From: Frondihabitans sp. 762G35 | GTDB lineage: Bacteria > Actinomycetota > Actinomycetes > Actinomycetales > Microbacteriaceae | Reading direction: 5' to 3' | Assembly: GCF_002074055.1 (NCBI RefSeq) | Contig: NZ_CP014619.1 | Location: 2,823,002 to 2,887,001, forward strand | Length of the DNA stretch: 64,000 nt | Shown here: positions 50,825-59,815 of the stretch, piece by piece | How positions within the stretch are numbered: position 1 is the first letter of the stretch | How the letters are laid out: every line of letters starts with the position of its first letter | The notes under the pieces: generated by a model | Database searches by the model: none | What the model saw: only the letters and a program-made list of their open reading frames with translations | What the model was told of the DNA's origin: nothing | Program-made: the position numbers and the translations under genes

Positions 50825-50830
50825 TAAGGT
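50825..50830 (+). promoter_or_regulatory. Extended -10 promoter of the DUF3073 gene
   Basis: TAAGGT preceded by TGC (extended -10). It would give a leader of about 137 bases before ATG 50974, the longest in the window apart from that of the sugar operon. Confidence 0.4.
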
Positions 50831-50973
50831 TGCGCGTAGTTTTGAACCACTTACCTGTCGGTAGTCCCCGATCGCACGACGGAGAGTCCACCTCGTAGAA
50901 GCTGTCTTCCAGACACCCTCTCGAAGGCGCTCACCGGGCGACGAGTCGGGCCAGAATCACGAGGGGGTCTCGC

Positions 50974-51204
50974 ATGGGGCGCGGCCGTCAAAAAGCGAAG
51001 CACACCAAGGTTGCCCGCGAGCTGAAGTACTTCAGCCCGGACACCAATTACGGAGCGCTCGAAAAAGAGCTGTCCACTCCTCACGATGGCGACCAGTACG
51101 TCGACAAGTGGGCTGACGACGACGACGAGACCGACGACGAGTACGTCGACACGTACGCCGACGACTATGTCGAGCACGAGCACGAGCAGAACAAGTCGGC
51201 CTAG
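50974..51204 (+). CDS. DUF3073 domain-containing protein
   Basis: A 76-residue acidic protein. The family start MGRGRQKAKHTKVARELKYFSPDTNYGALEKEL is complete; the tail is very rich in Asp and Glu with Tyr spaced through it. DUF3073 is an actinobacterial family of unknown function often found beside purM, as here. GAGGGGG precedes the ATG, and a perfect palindromic terminator follows 45 bp downstream. Confidence 0.93.
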   Translation: MGRGRQKAKHTKVARELKYFSPDTNYGALEKELSTPHDGDQYVDKWADDDDETDDEYVDTYADDYVEHEHEQNKSA

Positions 51205-51249
51205 GCCGACCGGCCGGCACACGCTGACAGCGTGAGGCCGCGGGTGCAC

Positions 51250-51287
51250 GAGAAGGGCGCAGGAGTCGCGACTCCTGCGCCCTTCTC
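51250..51287 (+). terminator. Perfect 38-bp palindrome, terminator of the DUF3073 gene
   Basis: Arms of 19 bases (GAGAAGGGCGCAGGAGTCG and its complement) without a loop, starting 45 bp after the stop. It serves the plus-strand gene and, by symmetry, the convergent small gene at 51321. Confidence 0.7.
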
Positions 51288-51320
51288 AGCGTCTGCGTGT
51301 GCGGGGCCGCCGGGTCCGGC

Positions 51321-51515
51321 TCAGTGGAACAGCGCGGTCAGCGCTGGCATGAGTGCGACGGCCACGACGAGAGCACCGACGGCGACGGTCCAGGCCGCGG
51401 TGCGTCGCCCGCCGGTGATGGCGGTGTAGGGGGCGGCCTTCGGCTCGTCCGGCACCACGACGGTGCGGACGGAGACCTCGTGGTCGTGGACGGTGATGGT
51501 TCGGGTCGTCGTCAT
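51321..51515 (-). CDS. Small single-span membrane protein
   Basis: A 64-residue protein: a polar N-terminal half (MTTTRTITVHDHEVSVRTVVVPDEPK) and one transmembrane helix at about residues 43-62. GGGAGA lies upstream of the ATG. No family recognised. It sits between DUF3073 and purM and converges with DUF3073. Confidence 0.62.
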   Translation of the reverse strand: MTTTRTITVHDHEVSVRTVVVPDEPKAAPYTAITGGRRTAAWTVAVGALVVAVALMPALTALFH

Positions 51516-51712
51516 GCGGGCGTTCTCCCGGTAGGCCGGCGTCGTCGCCGGTGGCCGCTCCTCGTTGAGCAGCGGCTCGATCCTACGACCGGGAGACCTC
51601 GGAAGTCTCGTCTTTCCGGCAAAATTGTCCGCGCATGTGCGGACACGGCTGTCACCGCCGTGTGCCCCGGGTGTCCCCCTCCCGGCGGCGGATGCCCCGC
51701 GGGGCTGCGACG

Positions 51713-52852
51713 CTAGTCGCGGTACGAGCCGACGAGGCGGACGGCCCCGCCGTCGACGCCCTTGGCGCCCTGCTCGAAGCCGGTGAGGTCGCGCAAGGCG
51801 CTCGACACGGTGCCGACCTGCCAGGTGTCGATCCCGGCCGCCTCGAGGAGGGCCTCGACCCGCTCCGCCACACCCTCGTCGACGACGGCGATCATGCCGA
51901 TGCCGAGGTTCCAGGTACCCTCGCTCGACTCGAGCGTGGATCCGGCGATGTCGCTCAGAACTCGGAAGACCGGCTGCGGCGACCACGACGACCGGTCGAC
52001 CTCGGTCCAGGACCCGACGGGCAGGACGCGGGCGAGGTTGGCCGCGATGCCGCCGCCCGTGACGTGACTGAGGGCGTGCACGCCGCCCGCGACGGCCGGG
52101 TCGTCGAGCACCGTGAGGAGGGGGCTCGTGTAGAGGCGGGTGGGCTCCAGCAGCGCCTCGCCGAGGGGCCCGAGGTCGCCGTTGACGTCGGTGTAGCCCA
52201 GGTCGGCGGAGCGCAGGATGTGGCGCACCAGCGAGAACCCGTTCGAGTGCAGCCCGGAGGACGCGAGCGCGAGCACCACGTCGCCGTCGCGCACCAGGTG
52301 CGGGCCGAGCTGCGAGCCGGCCTCGACCGCGCCCACCGCGGCTCCGGCGACGTCGTAGTCGTCGGGCCCGAGGAGGCCCGGGTGCTCCGCGGTCTCGCCG
52401 CCGACGAGCGCCGTGCCCGTGGCGGAGCAGGCCAGGGCGATGCCCTTGACGATGTCGGCGATCCGGCTGGGGACGACCCGGCCGCAGGCGATGTAGTCGG
52501 TCATGAACAGCGGGCGCGCTCCGACCACGACGATGTCGTCGACGACCATGCCCACGAGGTCCTGACCGATGGTGTCGTGCTTGTCGAGGGCCTGGGCGAT
52601 GGCGACCTTCGTGCCGACGCCGTCGGTCGAGGTCGCCAGGAGCGGCCGGTCGAACGACTTGAGGAACGACACGTCGAACAGCCCCGCGAAACCGCCGACC
52701 CCACCGAGGACGTTCGCCGTGTGCGTCGCCGAGACGGCCGAATTCATCAGCTCGACGGCGAGATCGCCCGCCGCCGTGTCGACGCCGGCCTCCGCGTAGG
52801 AGCGGGAGGCGTCGGTCGCGGCGCTCGAGGGGTTCGTCAATTCTTCATCCAA
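51713..52852 (-). CDS. purM: Phosphoribosylformylglycinamidine cyclo-ligase
   Basis: A protein of 379 residues catalysing the fifth step of purine synthesis (FGAM to AIR, using ATP). Family marks are YAEAGVDTAAGD near the front, GGVGGFAGLFD, STDGVGTKVAIA, DIVVVGARPLFMTDY, GGETAEHPG, LASSGLHSNGFSLVR and HVTGGGIAANLARVLP. The first start is TTG at 52852; a second TTG at 52840 would give MTNPSSAAT and is also plausible. It is divergent from purF rather than following it as in many actinobacteria. Confidence 0.95.
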   Translation of the reverse strand: MDEELTNPSSAATDASRSYAEAGVDTAAGDLAVELMNSAVSATHTANVLGGVGGFAGLFDVSFLKSFDRPLLATSTDGVGTKVAIAQALDKHDTIGQDLVGMVVDDIVVVGARPLFMTDYIACGRVVPSRIADIVKGIALACSATGTALVGGETAEHPGLLGPDDYDVAGAAVGAVEAGSQLGPHLVRDGDVVLALASSGLHSNGFSLVRHILRSADLGYTDVNGDLGPLGEALLEPTRLYTSPLLTVLDDPAVAGGVHALSHVTGGGIAANLARVLPVGSWTEVDRSSWSPQPVFRVLSDIAGSTLESSEGTWNLGIGMIAVVDEGVAERVEALLEAAGIDTWQVGTVSSALRDLTGFEQGAKGVDGGAVRLVGSYRD

Positions 52853-52911
52853 TCGCAGGCGTGGCAGACTGTGTGGGTAAGCCCAACTCTACGGTCTGGA
52901 GCCAGCTGCGC

Positions 52912-54375
52912 ATGTGCGGCATCGTCGGTCTCGTCGCGCACGAGCCAGCCAATCAACTCGTCTACGACTCGCTCCTCCTCCTGCAGCACCGGGGCCAGGA
53001 CTCGACCGGAATCGCCACCGCCGAGGGCAGTGTCTTCCACATCCACAAGACCCGCGGTCAGGTCCGCGAGGCGTTCCGCACGCGCGACATGCGTGCCCTG
53101 CTCGGCAACATGGGCCTCGGCCACGTGCGCTACGCCACCAAGGGCGCCGCGTCGAACGAGCAGGAGGCGCAACCCTTCTACGTCAACGCGCCGTACGGCA
53201 TCGTGCTCATCCACAACGGCAACCTGACCAACACGCGCGAGCTGACCAGCGAGCTCTTCCACATCGACCGCCGTCACCTCAACACGAACAGCGACACCGA
53301 GCTGCTCGTCAACGTGCTCGCGCACGAGCTGCAGGAACAGGTCAACGGTCACGACCTCGATCCCGAGCAGATCTTCGCCGCCGTGTCGCGCGTCCACGAC
53401 CGCGTCCAGGGCTCCTACGCCGCGATCGCCATGATCGCCGGGCACGGGCTCCTCGCTTTCCGCGACCCGTTCGGCATCCGGCCGCTCGTCCTCGGCCGCC
53501 GGCTCGCCGAGAACGGCAGCGGCAAGCACGAGTGGATCGTCGCCTCGGAGAGCCTCGTGCTCGAGTCGGGCGGCTACGAGATCATCCGCGACGTCGCCCC
53601 CGGCGAGGCGGTCTTCATCGCGCTCGACGGCGAGATGGTGTCGAAGCAGTGCCACCCGAATCCGCGCCTCGTGCCGTGCTCCTTCGAGTACGTCTACCTC
53701 GCCCGCCCCGACTCCGTCATGAACGGCATCTCGGTCTACGACGCGCGCCTCCGCCTCGGCGACCGCCTCGCCGACACCATCGCGAAGTACGCGCCCGCCG
53801 GCGACATCGACGTCGTCATGCCGATCCCCGACTCCTCGCGCCCCGCCGCGTCTCAGGTGGCCCAGAAGCTCGGGATCGAGTACCGCGAGGGGTTCTACAA
53901 GAACCGCTACATCGGCCGGACCTTCATCATGCCCGGCCAGGCCGAGCGCAAGCGCTCCGTGCGCCAGAAGCTCAACGCCATGGGGTCGGAGTTCAAGGGC
54001 AAGAACATCCTCATCGTCGACGACTCCATCGTGCGCGGCACCACCTCGCGCGAGATCGTCGAGATGGCGAGGGCGGCCGGCGCCAACAAGGTCACCTTCA
54101 CCTCCGCGGCCCCGCCCGTGCGCTTCCCCCACGTCTACGGCATCAACATGCCGACGCGGCAGGAGCTCATCGCCCACAACCGGAAGATCCCCGAGATCGC
54201 CCAGGTCCTCGGCGCCGATCACCTCATCTACCAGGAGGTCGAGGACATGCGCTCGGCCATCACCGAGGGGTCGAACGTCACCGACCTCGAGATGAGTTGC
54301 TTCACCGGCGACTACGTCACCGGCAGCGTCACGCCCGAGTACCTCGCCTGGGTCGAGGCCAACCAGCTGAGCTGA
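52912..54375 (+). CDS. purF: Amidophosphoribosyltransferase
   Basis: A 487-residue enzyme catalysing the first committed step of purine synthesis. I chose ATG 52912 because the protein then begins MCGIVGLV, placing the nucleophile Cys at residue 2, as the glutamine amidotransferase domain requires after removal of Met. Other marks are LQHRGQDSTGIA, LGHVRYATKG, HNGNLTN, DPFGIRPLVLG, and in the transferase half IPDSSRPAA and VDDSIVRGTTSREIV (PRPP loop). The four cysteines of an Fe-S form (CHPNP, CSFEY, SCF) are partly present. Confidence 0.95.
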   Translation: MCGIVGLVAHEPANQLVYDSLLLLQHRGQDSTGIATAEGSVFHIHKTRGQVREAFRTRDMRALLGNMGLGHVRYATKGAASNEQEAQPFYVNAPYGIVLIHNGNLTNTRELTSELFHIDRRHLNTNSDTELLVNVLAHELQEQVNGHDLDPEQIFAAVSRVHDRVQGSYAAIAMIAGHGLLAFRDPFGIRPLVLGRRLAENGSGKHEWIVASESLVLESGGYEIIRDVAPGEAVFIALDGEMVSKQCHPNPRLVPCSFEYVYLARPDSVMNGISVYDARLRLGDRLADTIAKYAPAGDIDVVMPIPDSSRPAASQVAQKLGIEYREGFYKNRYIGRTFIMPGQAERKRSVRQKLNAMGSEFKGKNILIVDDSIVRGTTSREIVEMARAAGANKVTFTSAAPPVRFPHVYGINMPTRQELIAHNRKIPEIAQVLGADHLIYQEVEDMRSAITEGSNVTDLEMSCFTGDYVTGSVTPEYLAWVEANQLS

Positions 54376-54418
54376 CCCGTCCCAGTGCGGCCGGTGCACC
54401 GTCCGAGGGCGATCGACG

Positions 54419-55192
54419 TCAGCGGAGGGGCGCGCCGCGGATGCGGCGCGACAGCTCGGCGGCGTGCAGCTGCACCTCCGCGACGAGGCCGGTCAGGGCA
54501 TCCTGCGTCGGGCCGTCGCTCGGGAAGGTGACCGCGACGCCCGCCGCCGGCCACCCGGAGGCGTCGCGCACCGCGACCGCCACGGAGGCGAGCCCGGTCG
54601 ACACGTCGCCGTCCTCCGCCGCGTAGCCCCGCGCGCGCACCTCGGCGAGGAGCGTCCGGAGCTCCCGGAGCGACCTCGGACCGCGGGCGAGTCCGTGCAC
54701 GAAGGCCGACCGGTCGGGGAACAGCGCCCTGACCTGGCTGTCGGGCAGCGTCGCCAGGAGCGCGCGCCCGCTCGCCGTCACGTGGCTCGGCAGCCGCACG
54801 CCGACGTCGGTCACGAGGGCGGGCCGCCTCGGGGCGCGCTCGTCGACGAGGTAGATCACGTCGCGCCCGTGCAGCACGGCCAGGTGCGCGCTCTCGCCGA
54901 CGCGGTCGACGAGCGAGGCGAGGACGGGCGCCCCGAGCCGGGTCAGCGGCTCCTGCCGGGAGAATCCCGAGCTCATCTCGAAGGCGGCGAGCCCGATCCC
55001 GTAGCGGCGTGCCTCGGGGTAGTGGATGACGAAGCCGTGCTCGACGAGAACGCCGAGGAGGCGGTAGACCGTCGACCGGGGCAGCCCGAGCGCCGCGGCG
55101 ACGGTCGCGGCGGCGACCGGCCCGCGCTGCGTCGACAGGTGGGTCAGGATGCGCAGCGTCTGGTGCGCGGCGGGCGACGCCTCGTCGGGCAC
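54419..55192 (-). CDS. IclR family transcriptional regulator
   Basis: A 257-residue regulator: a winged helix-turn-helix (TLRILTHLSTQRGPVAAATVAAALGLPRSTVYRLLGVL) at residues 9-46 and the IclR effector domain behind it. GTG 55192 has a strong GGAGGGG upstream, and longer frames lack a start of this quality. It is divergent from hutH and most likely controls it, perhaps in response to histidine or urocanate (inference). Confidence 0.92.
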   Translation of the reverse strand: MPDEASPAAHQTLRILTHLSTQRGPVAAATVAAALGLPRSTVYRLLGVLVEHGFVIHYPEARRYGIGLAAFEMSSGFSRQEPLTRLGAPVLASLVDRVGESAHLAVLHGRDVIYLVDERAPRRPALVTDVGVRLPSHVTASGRALLATLPDSQVRALFPDRSAFVHGLARGPRSLRELRTLLAEVRARGYAAEDGDVSTGLASVAVAVRDASGWPAAGVAVTFPSDGPTQDALTGLVAEVQLHAAELSRRIRGAPLR

Positions 55193-55305
55193 GGCACTCC
55201 CCTCCGCCGCCCGTCCGGGCGGCCACGGACCCACTGTCTCACGGGTGGGACACCACTCGCCTCCCCGGCCCTCGTCGCGGGCCCGGAGTGCGGTCTCCTG
55301 GGAGC

Positions 55306-56910
55306 ATGACCACCGCAGGAGCCACCACCGCCCCGTCCCCGAGCACCGACGCCGCGAACGCCGAGGCCGCCGCCGCACCCGTGACGCTGTCCGCGGCGGC
55401 GCCGACCCCGGACGAGGTCGTGGCGATCGCCCGACGCGAGGCCCGGATCCTGCTCGACCCCGCCTCGCTGCGCCGGGTCGCCGCGAGCCGCGCGATCATC
55501 ACGGACCTCGCCGACGACAGCGAGCCGCACTACGGCATCAGCACCGGCTTCGGCGCGCTCGCGACGACCTTCATCGACCCGGAGCGGCGGGCGCAGCTCC
55601 AGCGGAGCCTGGTGCGATCGCACGCGGCCGGGTCCGGCCCCGAGGTCGAGCGGGAGGTGGTGCGGGCGCTTATGACACTGCGGCTGTCGACGCTGATGAC
55701 GGGGCGGACGGGCATCCGGCCGGTCGTCGTCGAGACCTACGCCGACGTCCTGAACGCGGGGATCACGCCGATCGTGCACGAGTACGGCTCGCTCGGCTGC
55801 TCCGGCGACCTCGCGCCGCTGGCTCACTGCGCGCTGGCCGTCATGGGTGAAGGGCCGGTGCGACTCCGCGACGGCTCCCTCGTCGACGCGGCGACGGCGC
55901 TGGCCGACGCCGGCATCGAACCGGTCCGCCTCCAGGAGAAGGAGGGCCTCGCCCTCATCAACGGAACCGACGGGATGCTCGGGCAGCTGGCCCTCGCCGT
56001 CGACGACCTGCGACTCCTGCTCTCGACGGTCGACATCTCGGCCGCGATGAGCGTCGAGGCGCTCCTCGGCACCGACGCCGTCTTCGCCGCCGACCTGCAG
56101 GCGCTCCGCCCGCAGGCCGGCCAGGCGGTGTCGGCGGCGAACCTCCGAGCGATCCTCGACGGCTCGCCGATCATGGCCAGCCACCGCACGGCCGACTGCA
56201 CCCGCGTGCAGGACGCCTACTCGCTCCGGTGCGCCCCGCAGGTGCACGGAGGCGCCCGCGACACCCTCGACCACGCGCTGCTCGTCGCCTCGCGCGAGCT
56301 CGCCTCCGCCGTCGACAACCCCGTCGTCACCCTCGACGGCCGCGTCGAGTCGAACGGGAACTTCCACGGGGCCCCCGTCGCCTACGTCCTCGACTTCCTC
56401 GCCATCGTCGTGGCCGACGTCGCCAGCATGTCGGAGCGGAGGATCGACCGGATGCTCGACCCGTCGCGCAACCACGGGCTCCCGCCGTTCCTGGCGCACG
56501 AGGTCGGCGTCGACTCCGGACTCATGATCGCGCAGTACACCGCCGCCGGCATCGTGAGCGAGCTGAAGCGCCTCGCCGCCCCCGCGAGCGTCGACTCGAT
56601 CCCGTCGTCGGCCATGCAGGAGGACCACGTCTCGATGGGCTGGGCCTCGGCGCGGAAGCTGCGGCGGGCGATCGACGGGCTCACCCGCGTCGTGGCCGTC
56701 GAGGTGATGACGGCCGCGCGCGCCCTCGACCTCCGGGCGCCGCTCACGCCGGCGGAGGCGACGGGCGCCGTCGTCTCACTCCTGCGCGAGAGCGTCGAGG
56801 GCCCGGGGCCGGACCGCTTCCTCGCTCCGGAGATCGAGGCCGCGACGGAGGCCGTGCGGAGCGGCGCGGTCCTCCGTGCCGTGGAGAACGTGACCGGGCG
56901 GCTCCGCTAG
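55306..56910 (+). CDS. hutH: Histidine ammonia-lyase
   Basis: A 534-residue aromatic ammonia-lyase, converting histidine to urocanate and ammonia. Marks: YGISTGFGALA with the catalytic Tyr, GSLGCSGDLAPLAH, NGTDGMLG, QDAYSLRCAPQVHGGARD and SNGNFHGAPV. The tripeptide that forms the MIO cofactor is Cys165-Ser-Gly instead of the usual Ala-Ser-Gly. An Ala-rich N-terminal extension of about 25 residues is present. ATG 55306 follows GGGAG. No hutU, hutI or hutG lies nearby, so the rest of the pathway must be elsewhere. Confidence 0.9.
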   Translation: MTTAGATTAPSPSTDAANAEAAAAPVTLSAAAPTPDEVVAIARREARILLDPASLRRVAASRAIITDLADDSEPHYGISTGFGALATTFIDPERRAQLQRSLVRSHAAGSGPEVEREVVRALMTLRLSTLMTGRTGIRPVVVETYADVLNAGITPIVHEYGSLGCSGDLAPLAHCALAVMGEGPVRLRDGSLVDAATALADAGIEPVRLQEKEGLALINGTDGMLGQLALAVDDLRLLLSTVDISAAMSVEALLGTDAVFAADLQALRPQAGQAVSAANLRAILDGSPIMASHRTADCTRVQDAYSLRCAPQVHGGARDTLDHALLVASRELASAVDNPVVTLDGRVESNGNFHGAPVAYVLDFLAIVVADVASMSERRIDRMLDPSRNHGLPPFLAHEVGVDSGLMIAQYTAAGIVSELKRLAAPASVDSIPSSAMQEDHVSMGWASARKLRRAIDGLTRVVAVEVMTAARALDLRAPLTPAEATGAVVSLLRESVEGPGPDRFLAPEIEAATEAVRSGAVLRAVENVTGRLR

Positions 56911-56919
56911 CCGAGCACG

Positions 56920-56925
56920 TATGCT
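56920..56925 (+). promoter_or_regulatory. -10 box of the ABC exporter operon
   Basis: TATGCT with seven bases to ATG 56933. It overlaps an earlier in-frame ATG at 56921, which therefore cannot be the start. Confidence 0.45.
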
Positions 56926-56932
56926 CGACGCC

Positions 56933-57778
56933 ATGTTCGACGACAGGCCACCCGACCCTGCCAGCCGCCTCGTCGAGCCCGATCCGACGTCGCGCGCGCC
57001 GAAGAGCCGTGGGCTCACGGACCGCGAGCCGGCGCTCGACATTCACGGCCTCTGGAAGCACTTCGGCGACAAGGTCGCCGTGCAGGGCATCGACCTCGCC
57101 GTGCCCGCGGGCTCGTTCTACGGGCTGGTCGGGCCGAACGGCGCGGGCAAGACGACGACGCTGTCGATGGCCACGGGGCTCCTGCGGCCGGATGCCGGGA
57201 CGCTGCGCATCCTGGGCACCGACGTCTGGGCCGACCCGAGCGCGGCCAAGCGCCTCGTCGGCGTGCTCAGCGACGGCGTGGCGCTCTTCGACCGCCTGAG
57301 CGGAGAGCAGCTGGTCACGTACCACGGGCTCCTCCACGGCATGGACCGCGCGACGGTCGCCGACCGCACCCGCGACCTGCTCGAACTGCTCGACATGACC
57401 GACGCCGCGGGCAAGCTCGTCGTCGACTACTCGGCGGGCATGACGAAGAAGATCGCGCTGGCCACGGCGCTGATCCACGCCCCGCGCCTGCTCGTGCTCG
57501 ACGAGCCGTTCGAGTCGGTCGACCCCGTCTCGGCGGCGAACATCCGGGACATCCTGCACGGCTACGTCGACTCCGGCGGCACCGTCATCGTCTCCAGCCA
57601 CGCGATGGACCTCGTGCAGCGCATGTGCGACCACGTCGCCGTGATCGCGGGGGGCCGCGTCCTCGCGGCGGGCACGATCGACGAGGTGCGGGCCGGGCAG
57701 GACCTCGAGGACCGCTTCGTCGACCTCGTCGGAGGCCGCCACCACTCGAGGGGGCCGGAGTGGTTGCGAACCTCCTGA
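56933..57778 (+). CDS. ABC transporter ATP-binding protein
   Basis: A 281-residue ATPase of an ABC-2-type exporter. Walker A GPNGAGKTTT (near residue 67), a signature YSAGMTKKIALATAL that departs from LSGGQ, Walker B LLVLDEPFESVDP, and a His in VSSHAMDLVQRMCD. About 35 polar residues precede the fold. It overlaps the permease gene by 19 bases, so both form one transporter. Cargo unknown. Confidence 0.91.
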   Translation: MFDDRPPDPASRLVEPDPTSRAPKSRGLTDREPALDIHGLWKHFGDKVAVQGIDLAVPAGSFYGLVGPNGAGKTTTLSMATGLLRPDAGTLRILGTDVWADPSAAKRLVGVLSDGVALFDRLSGEQLVTYHGLLHGMDRATVADRTRDLLELLDMTDAAGKLVVDYSAGMTKKIALATALIHAPRLLVLDEPFESVDPVSAANIRDILHGYVDSGGTVIVSSHAMDLVQRMCDHVAVIAGGRVLAAGTIDEVRAGQDLEDRFVDLVGGRHHSRGPEWLRTS

Positions 57779-59331
57779 AACTCCGCTTCCTGGTCCTCCG
57801 CAACACGCTCGCGCGGAACCCCTGGCAGCTCGTCGCCGTCATCTTCGGCGCCCTCTACGGCCTCGGCGTCCTCGGGCTGCTCTTCGCGGGCCTGTTCGCG
57901 CTCTCGTTCGCGCCCGCCGACCTCACGCGGACCATCCTCGTCCTCGCCGGATCCGCGACCGTGCTCGGCTGGATCGTCGTCCCCCTCCTCGCCGCCGGCA
58001 TCGACCAGACGCTGAGCGTCGCCCGCCTCAAGATCTTCCCCCTGCCCCCGGGGCGGCTCGTCGTCGCCCTCGCCGCCTGCGGCCTGGCCGGGGTTCCCGG
58101 GGGCGTGACCCTGATCGCCGGACTGTTCACCGCCCTGCCCTTCATCCGGCAGCCGCTCGTCGCCGCGGTCGCCCTCGTCACCGCCGTGATCGCCGCCCTG
58201 ACCTGCGTCTGCGGATCGCGGATGATCGAGTCGCTCAACTCGGGGCTCAGCTCGAGGCGCCGCTACCGGGAGATCTCGGGGGTGATCCTGCTGGTGCCGC
58301 TGCTCCTGCTCGGCCCGATCATCACCATCCTCAGCGACGGCCTGGCGAACGCCGCCGACTCCCTCCCGGCTCTCGCCGACGGTCTCTCGTGGTCGCCGCT
58401 CGGGGCCGCGTGGGCCGTCCCGGCCGACCTCGCCACGGGGCGACCGGTCCAGGCAGCGCTCAAGGCCCTCATCGCGCTCGCGACCCTCGCGGTCGTCGTC
58501 CTGGTCTGGCGCCGGAGCCTCGCCGTGGCCCTCGTGACGACGTCCCAGCCCGTGACGAAGGCCGCCGGGCGCGGCGACGTCGGCCTGTTCGCGCGCTTCC
58601 CCGCGACACCGACCGGAGCCGTGGCCGCCCGCGCGCTCACCTACTGGCTGCGCGACCCCCGCTACAGCCGGCAGCTCATCCTGATCCCGATCTTCCCGAT
58701 CCTGCTCTTCGTCAACAGCCGCACGCTCGACAGCCCGTGGCTGGTCTCGGCCTCCGGGCCGATCGTCGCCGTGCTGCTGTCGCTGACGATCTTCACCGAC
58801 CTGTCGTACGAGTCGACGGCGTTCGCCGCGCACGTCTCCGCAGGAGTCGCGGGTCGCGCCGACCGCGCGGGTCGCGTCCTCGCCGTGGCCCTCTTCGCGG
58901 TGCCGATCGTCGTCGCGATCACGGTGGCGTCGGCGGCCTTCGCGGGGGCCTGGCAGGAGCTACCCGCGCTGCTGGGGCTCGGCCTGGGCATCCTGCTCAC
59001 CGGATTCGGGCTGTCGAGCGTGACGTCGGCGCGCATCATCCTGCCGGTGCCCGCGCCCGGCGACAGCCCGTTCGCCGCCAAGTCGGGCGCCTCGTTCACG
59101 ACGGCGCTCACGACGTTCGCCACCTGGGGCGTCCTCGCGCTGGCGACGCTGCCGGAGGCGGTCCTCGCGATCGTCGCGTCGGCCACGCGGAGCACTCCGC
59201 TCGCCTGGGCGACGCTCGTCGTCGGCGTGGGCCTCGGTTCGTTCCTTCTGAGGATCGGGATCCGGACGGGCGGCCGGGAACTGGAGCAGCGCGCGCCCGA
59301 GCTGCTCACGCGCCTGCGCGCCGGACGCTGA
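57760..59331 (+). CDS. ABC-2-type exporter permease
   Basis: A 523-residue membrane protein with about 12 helices, twice the usual six, starting VVANLLKLRFLVLRNTLARNPWQ. GTG 57760 has GAGGGGG upstream. The large size and the absence of a second permease gene suggest that one chain forms both halves of the membrane part (inference). It pairs with the ATPase encoded just before. Confidence 0.85.
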   Translation: MVANLLKLRFLVLRNTLARNPWQLVAVIFGALYGLGVLGLLFAGLFALSFAPADLTRTILVLAGSATVLGWIVVPLLAAGIDQTLSVARLKIFPLPPGRLVVALAACGLAGVPGGVTLIAGLFTALPFIRQPLVAAVALVTAVIAALTCVCGSRMIESLNSGLSSRRRYREISGVILLVPLLLLGPIITILSDGLANAADSLPALADGLSWSPLGAAWAVPADLATGRPVQAALKALIALATLAVVVLVWRRSLAVALVTTSQPVTKAAGRGDVGLFARFPATPTGAVAARALTYWLRDPRYSRQLILIPIFPILLFVNSRTLDSPWLVSASGPIVAVLLSLTIFTDLSYESTAFAAHVSAGVAGRADRAGRVLAVALFAVPIVVAITVASAAFAGAWQELPALLGLGLGILLTGFGLSSVTSARIILPVPAPGDSPFAAKSGASFTTALTTFATWGVLALATLPEAVLAIVASATRSTPLAWATLVVGVGLGSFLLRIGIRTGGRELEQRAPELLTRLRAGR

Positions 59332-59349
59332 CCCGGTGGGGCGGAGCGG

Positions 59350-59706
59350 CTACTCGACCTCGCCGTCGAGGACGTCGTCGGCCTCGGGGGTCTCATAGGT
59401 CGTCTTCTCGGTCTCGACGCTGCGAGCGCGCCGCGACGACACGGCGTCGAGGACGACCGCGACCACCGAACCGACGGCCGCGCCGATCGCGATGCCGTAG
59501 AGCACGAAGTAGCCGAACGCCTGCGCGAAGGGCGTCGCGTCGCGCCCCGGGGCCACGAGGACGGCGATCAGCGTGACCACGACGCCGACGACGACACCGC
59601 CCAGGATGAAGACCGGGTACTTGGGCGCCCGCCGCACCCGCACCTCGTCGCGCGTCGTCGCCACCTGCGGCTCGGGCTGCTGGGGACTCTGGGGTGCGGA
59701 ACTCAC
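59350..59706 (-). CDS. Small two-helix membrane protein
   Basis: A 118-residue protein with two membrane helices (about residues 30-52 and 63-87), a polar N-terminus rich in Gln/Pro and an acidic tail (EADDVLDGEVE). Similar proteins are frequent near purD in actinobacteria, function unknown. GTG 59706 lies six bases after GACAAT, suggesting a leaderless message. Confidence 0.72.
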   Translation of the reverse strand: MSSAPQSPQQPEPQVATTRDEVRVRRAPKYPVFILGGVVVGVVVTLIAVLVAPGRDATPFAQAFGYFVLYGIAIGAAVGSVVAVVLDAVSSRRARSVETEKTTYETPEADDVLDGEVE

Positions 59707-59712
59707 GACTCC

Positions 59713-59718
59713 ATTGTC
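59713..59718 (-). promoter_or_regulatory. -10-like box of the two-helix membrane-protein gene
   Basis: Minus-strand GACAAT, then GGAGTC, then GTG at 59706. Confidence 0.3.
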
Positions 59719-59815
59719 GCAGGAACGCCGGGATCGCCCCGCCGCACCGCCTCGACACCGAGAGAGGCTCGTTTCCGGGGCCGTCCGGCGCCGGCGTCCG
59801 ACCGTCGGTGGGCCG

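Noticed and set aside
52861-52911. N-terminal extension of PurF
   Set aside because: The extension would place 17 residues before the nucleophile Cys; the frame from 52912 begins MCGIVG as the family requires.
56921-56932. Earlier ATG of the ABC ATPase gene
   Set aside because: It overlaps the TATGCT -10 box, which points to ATG 56933.
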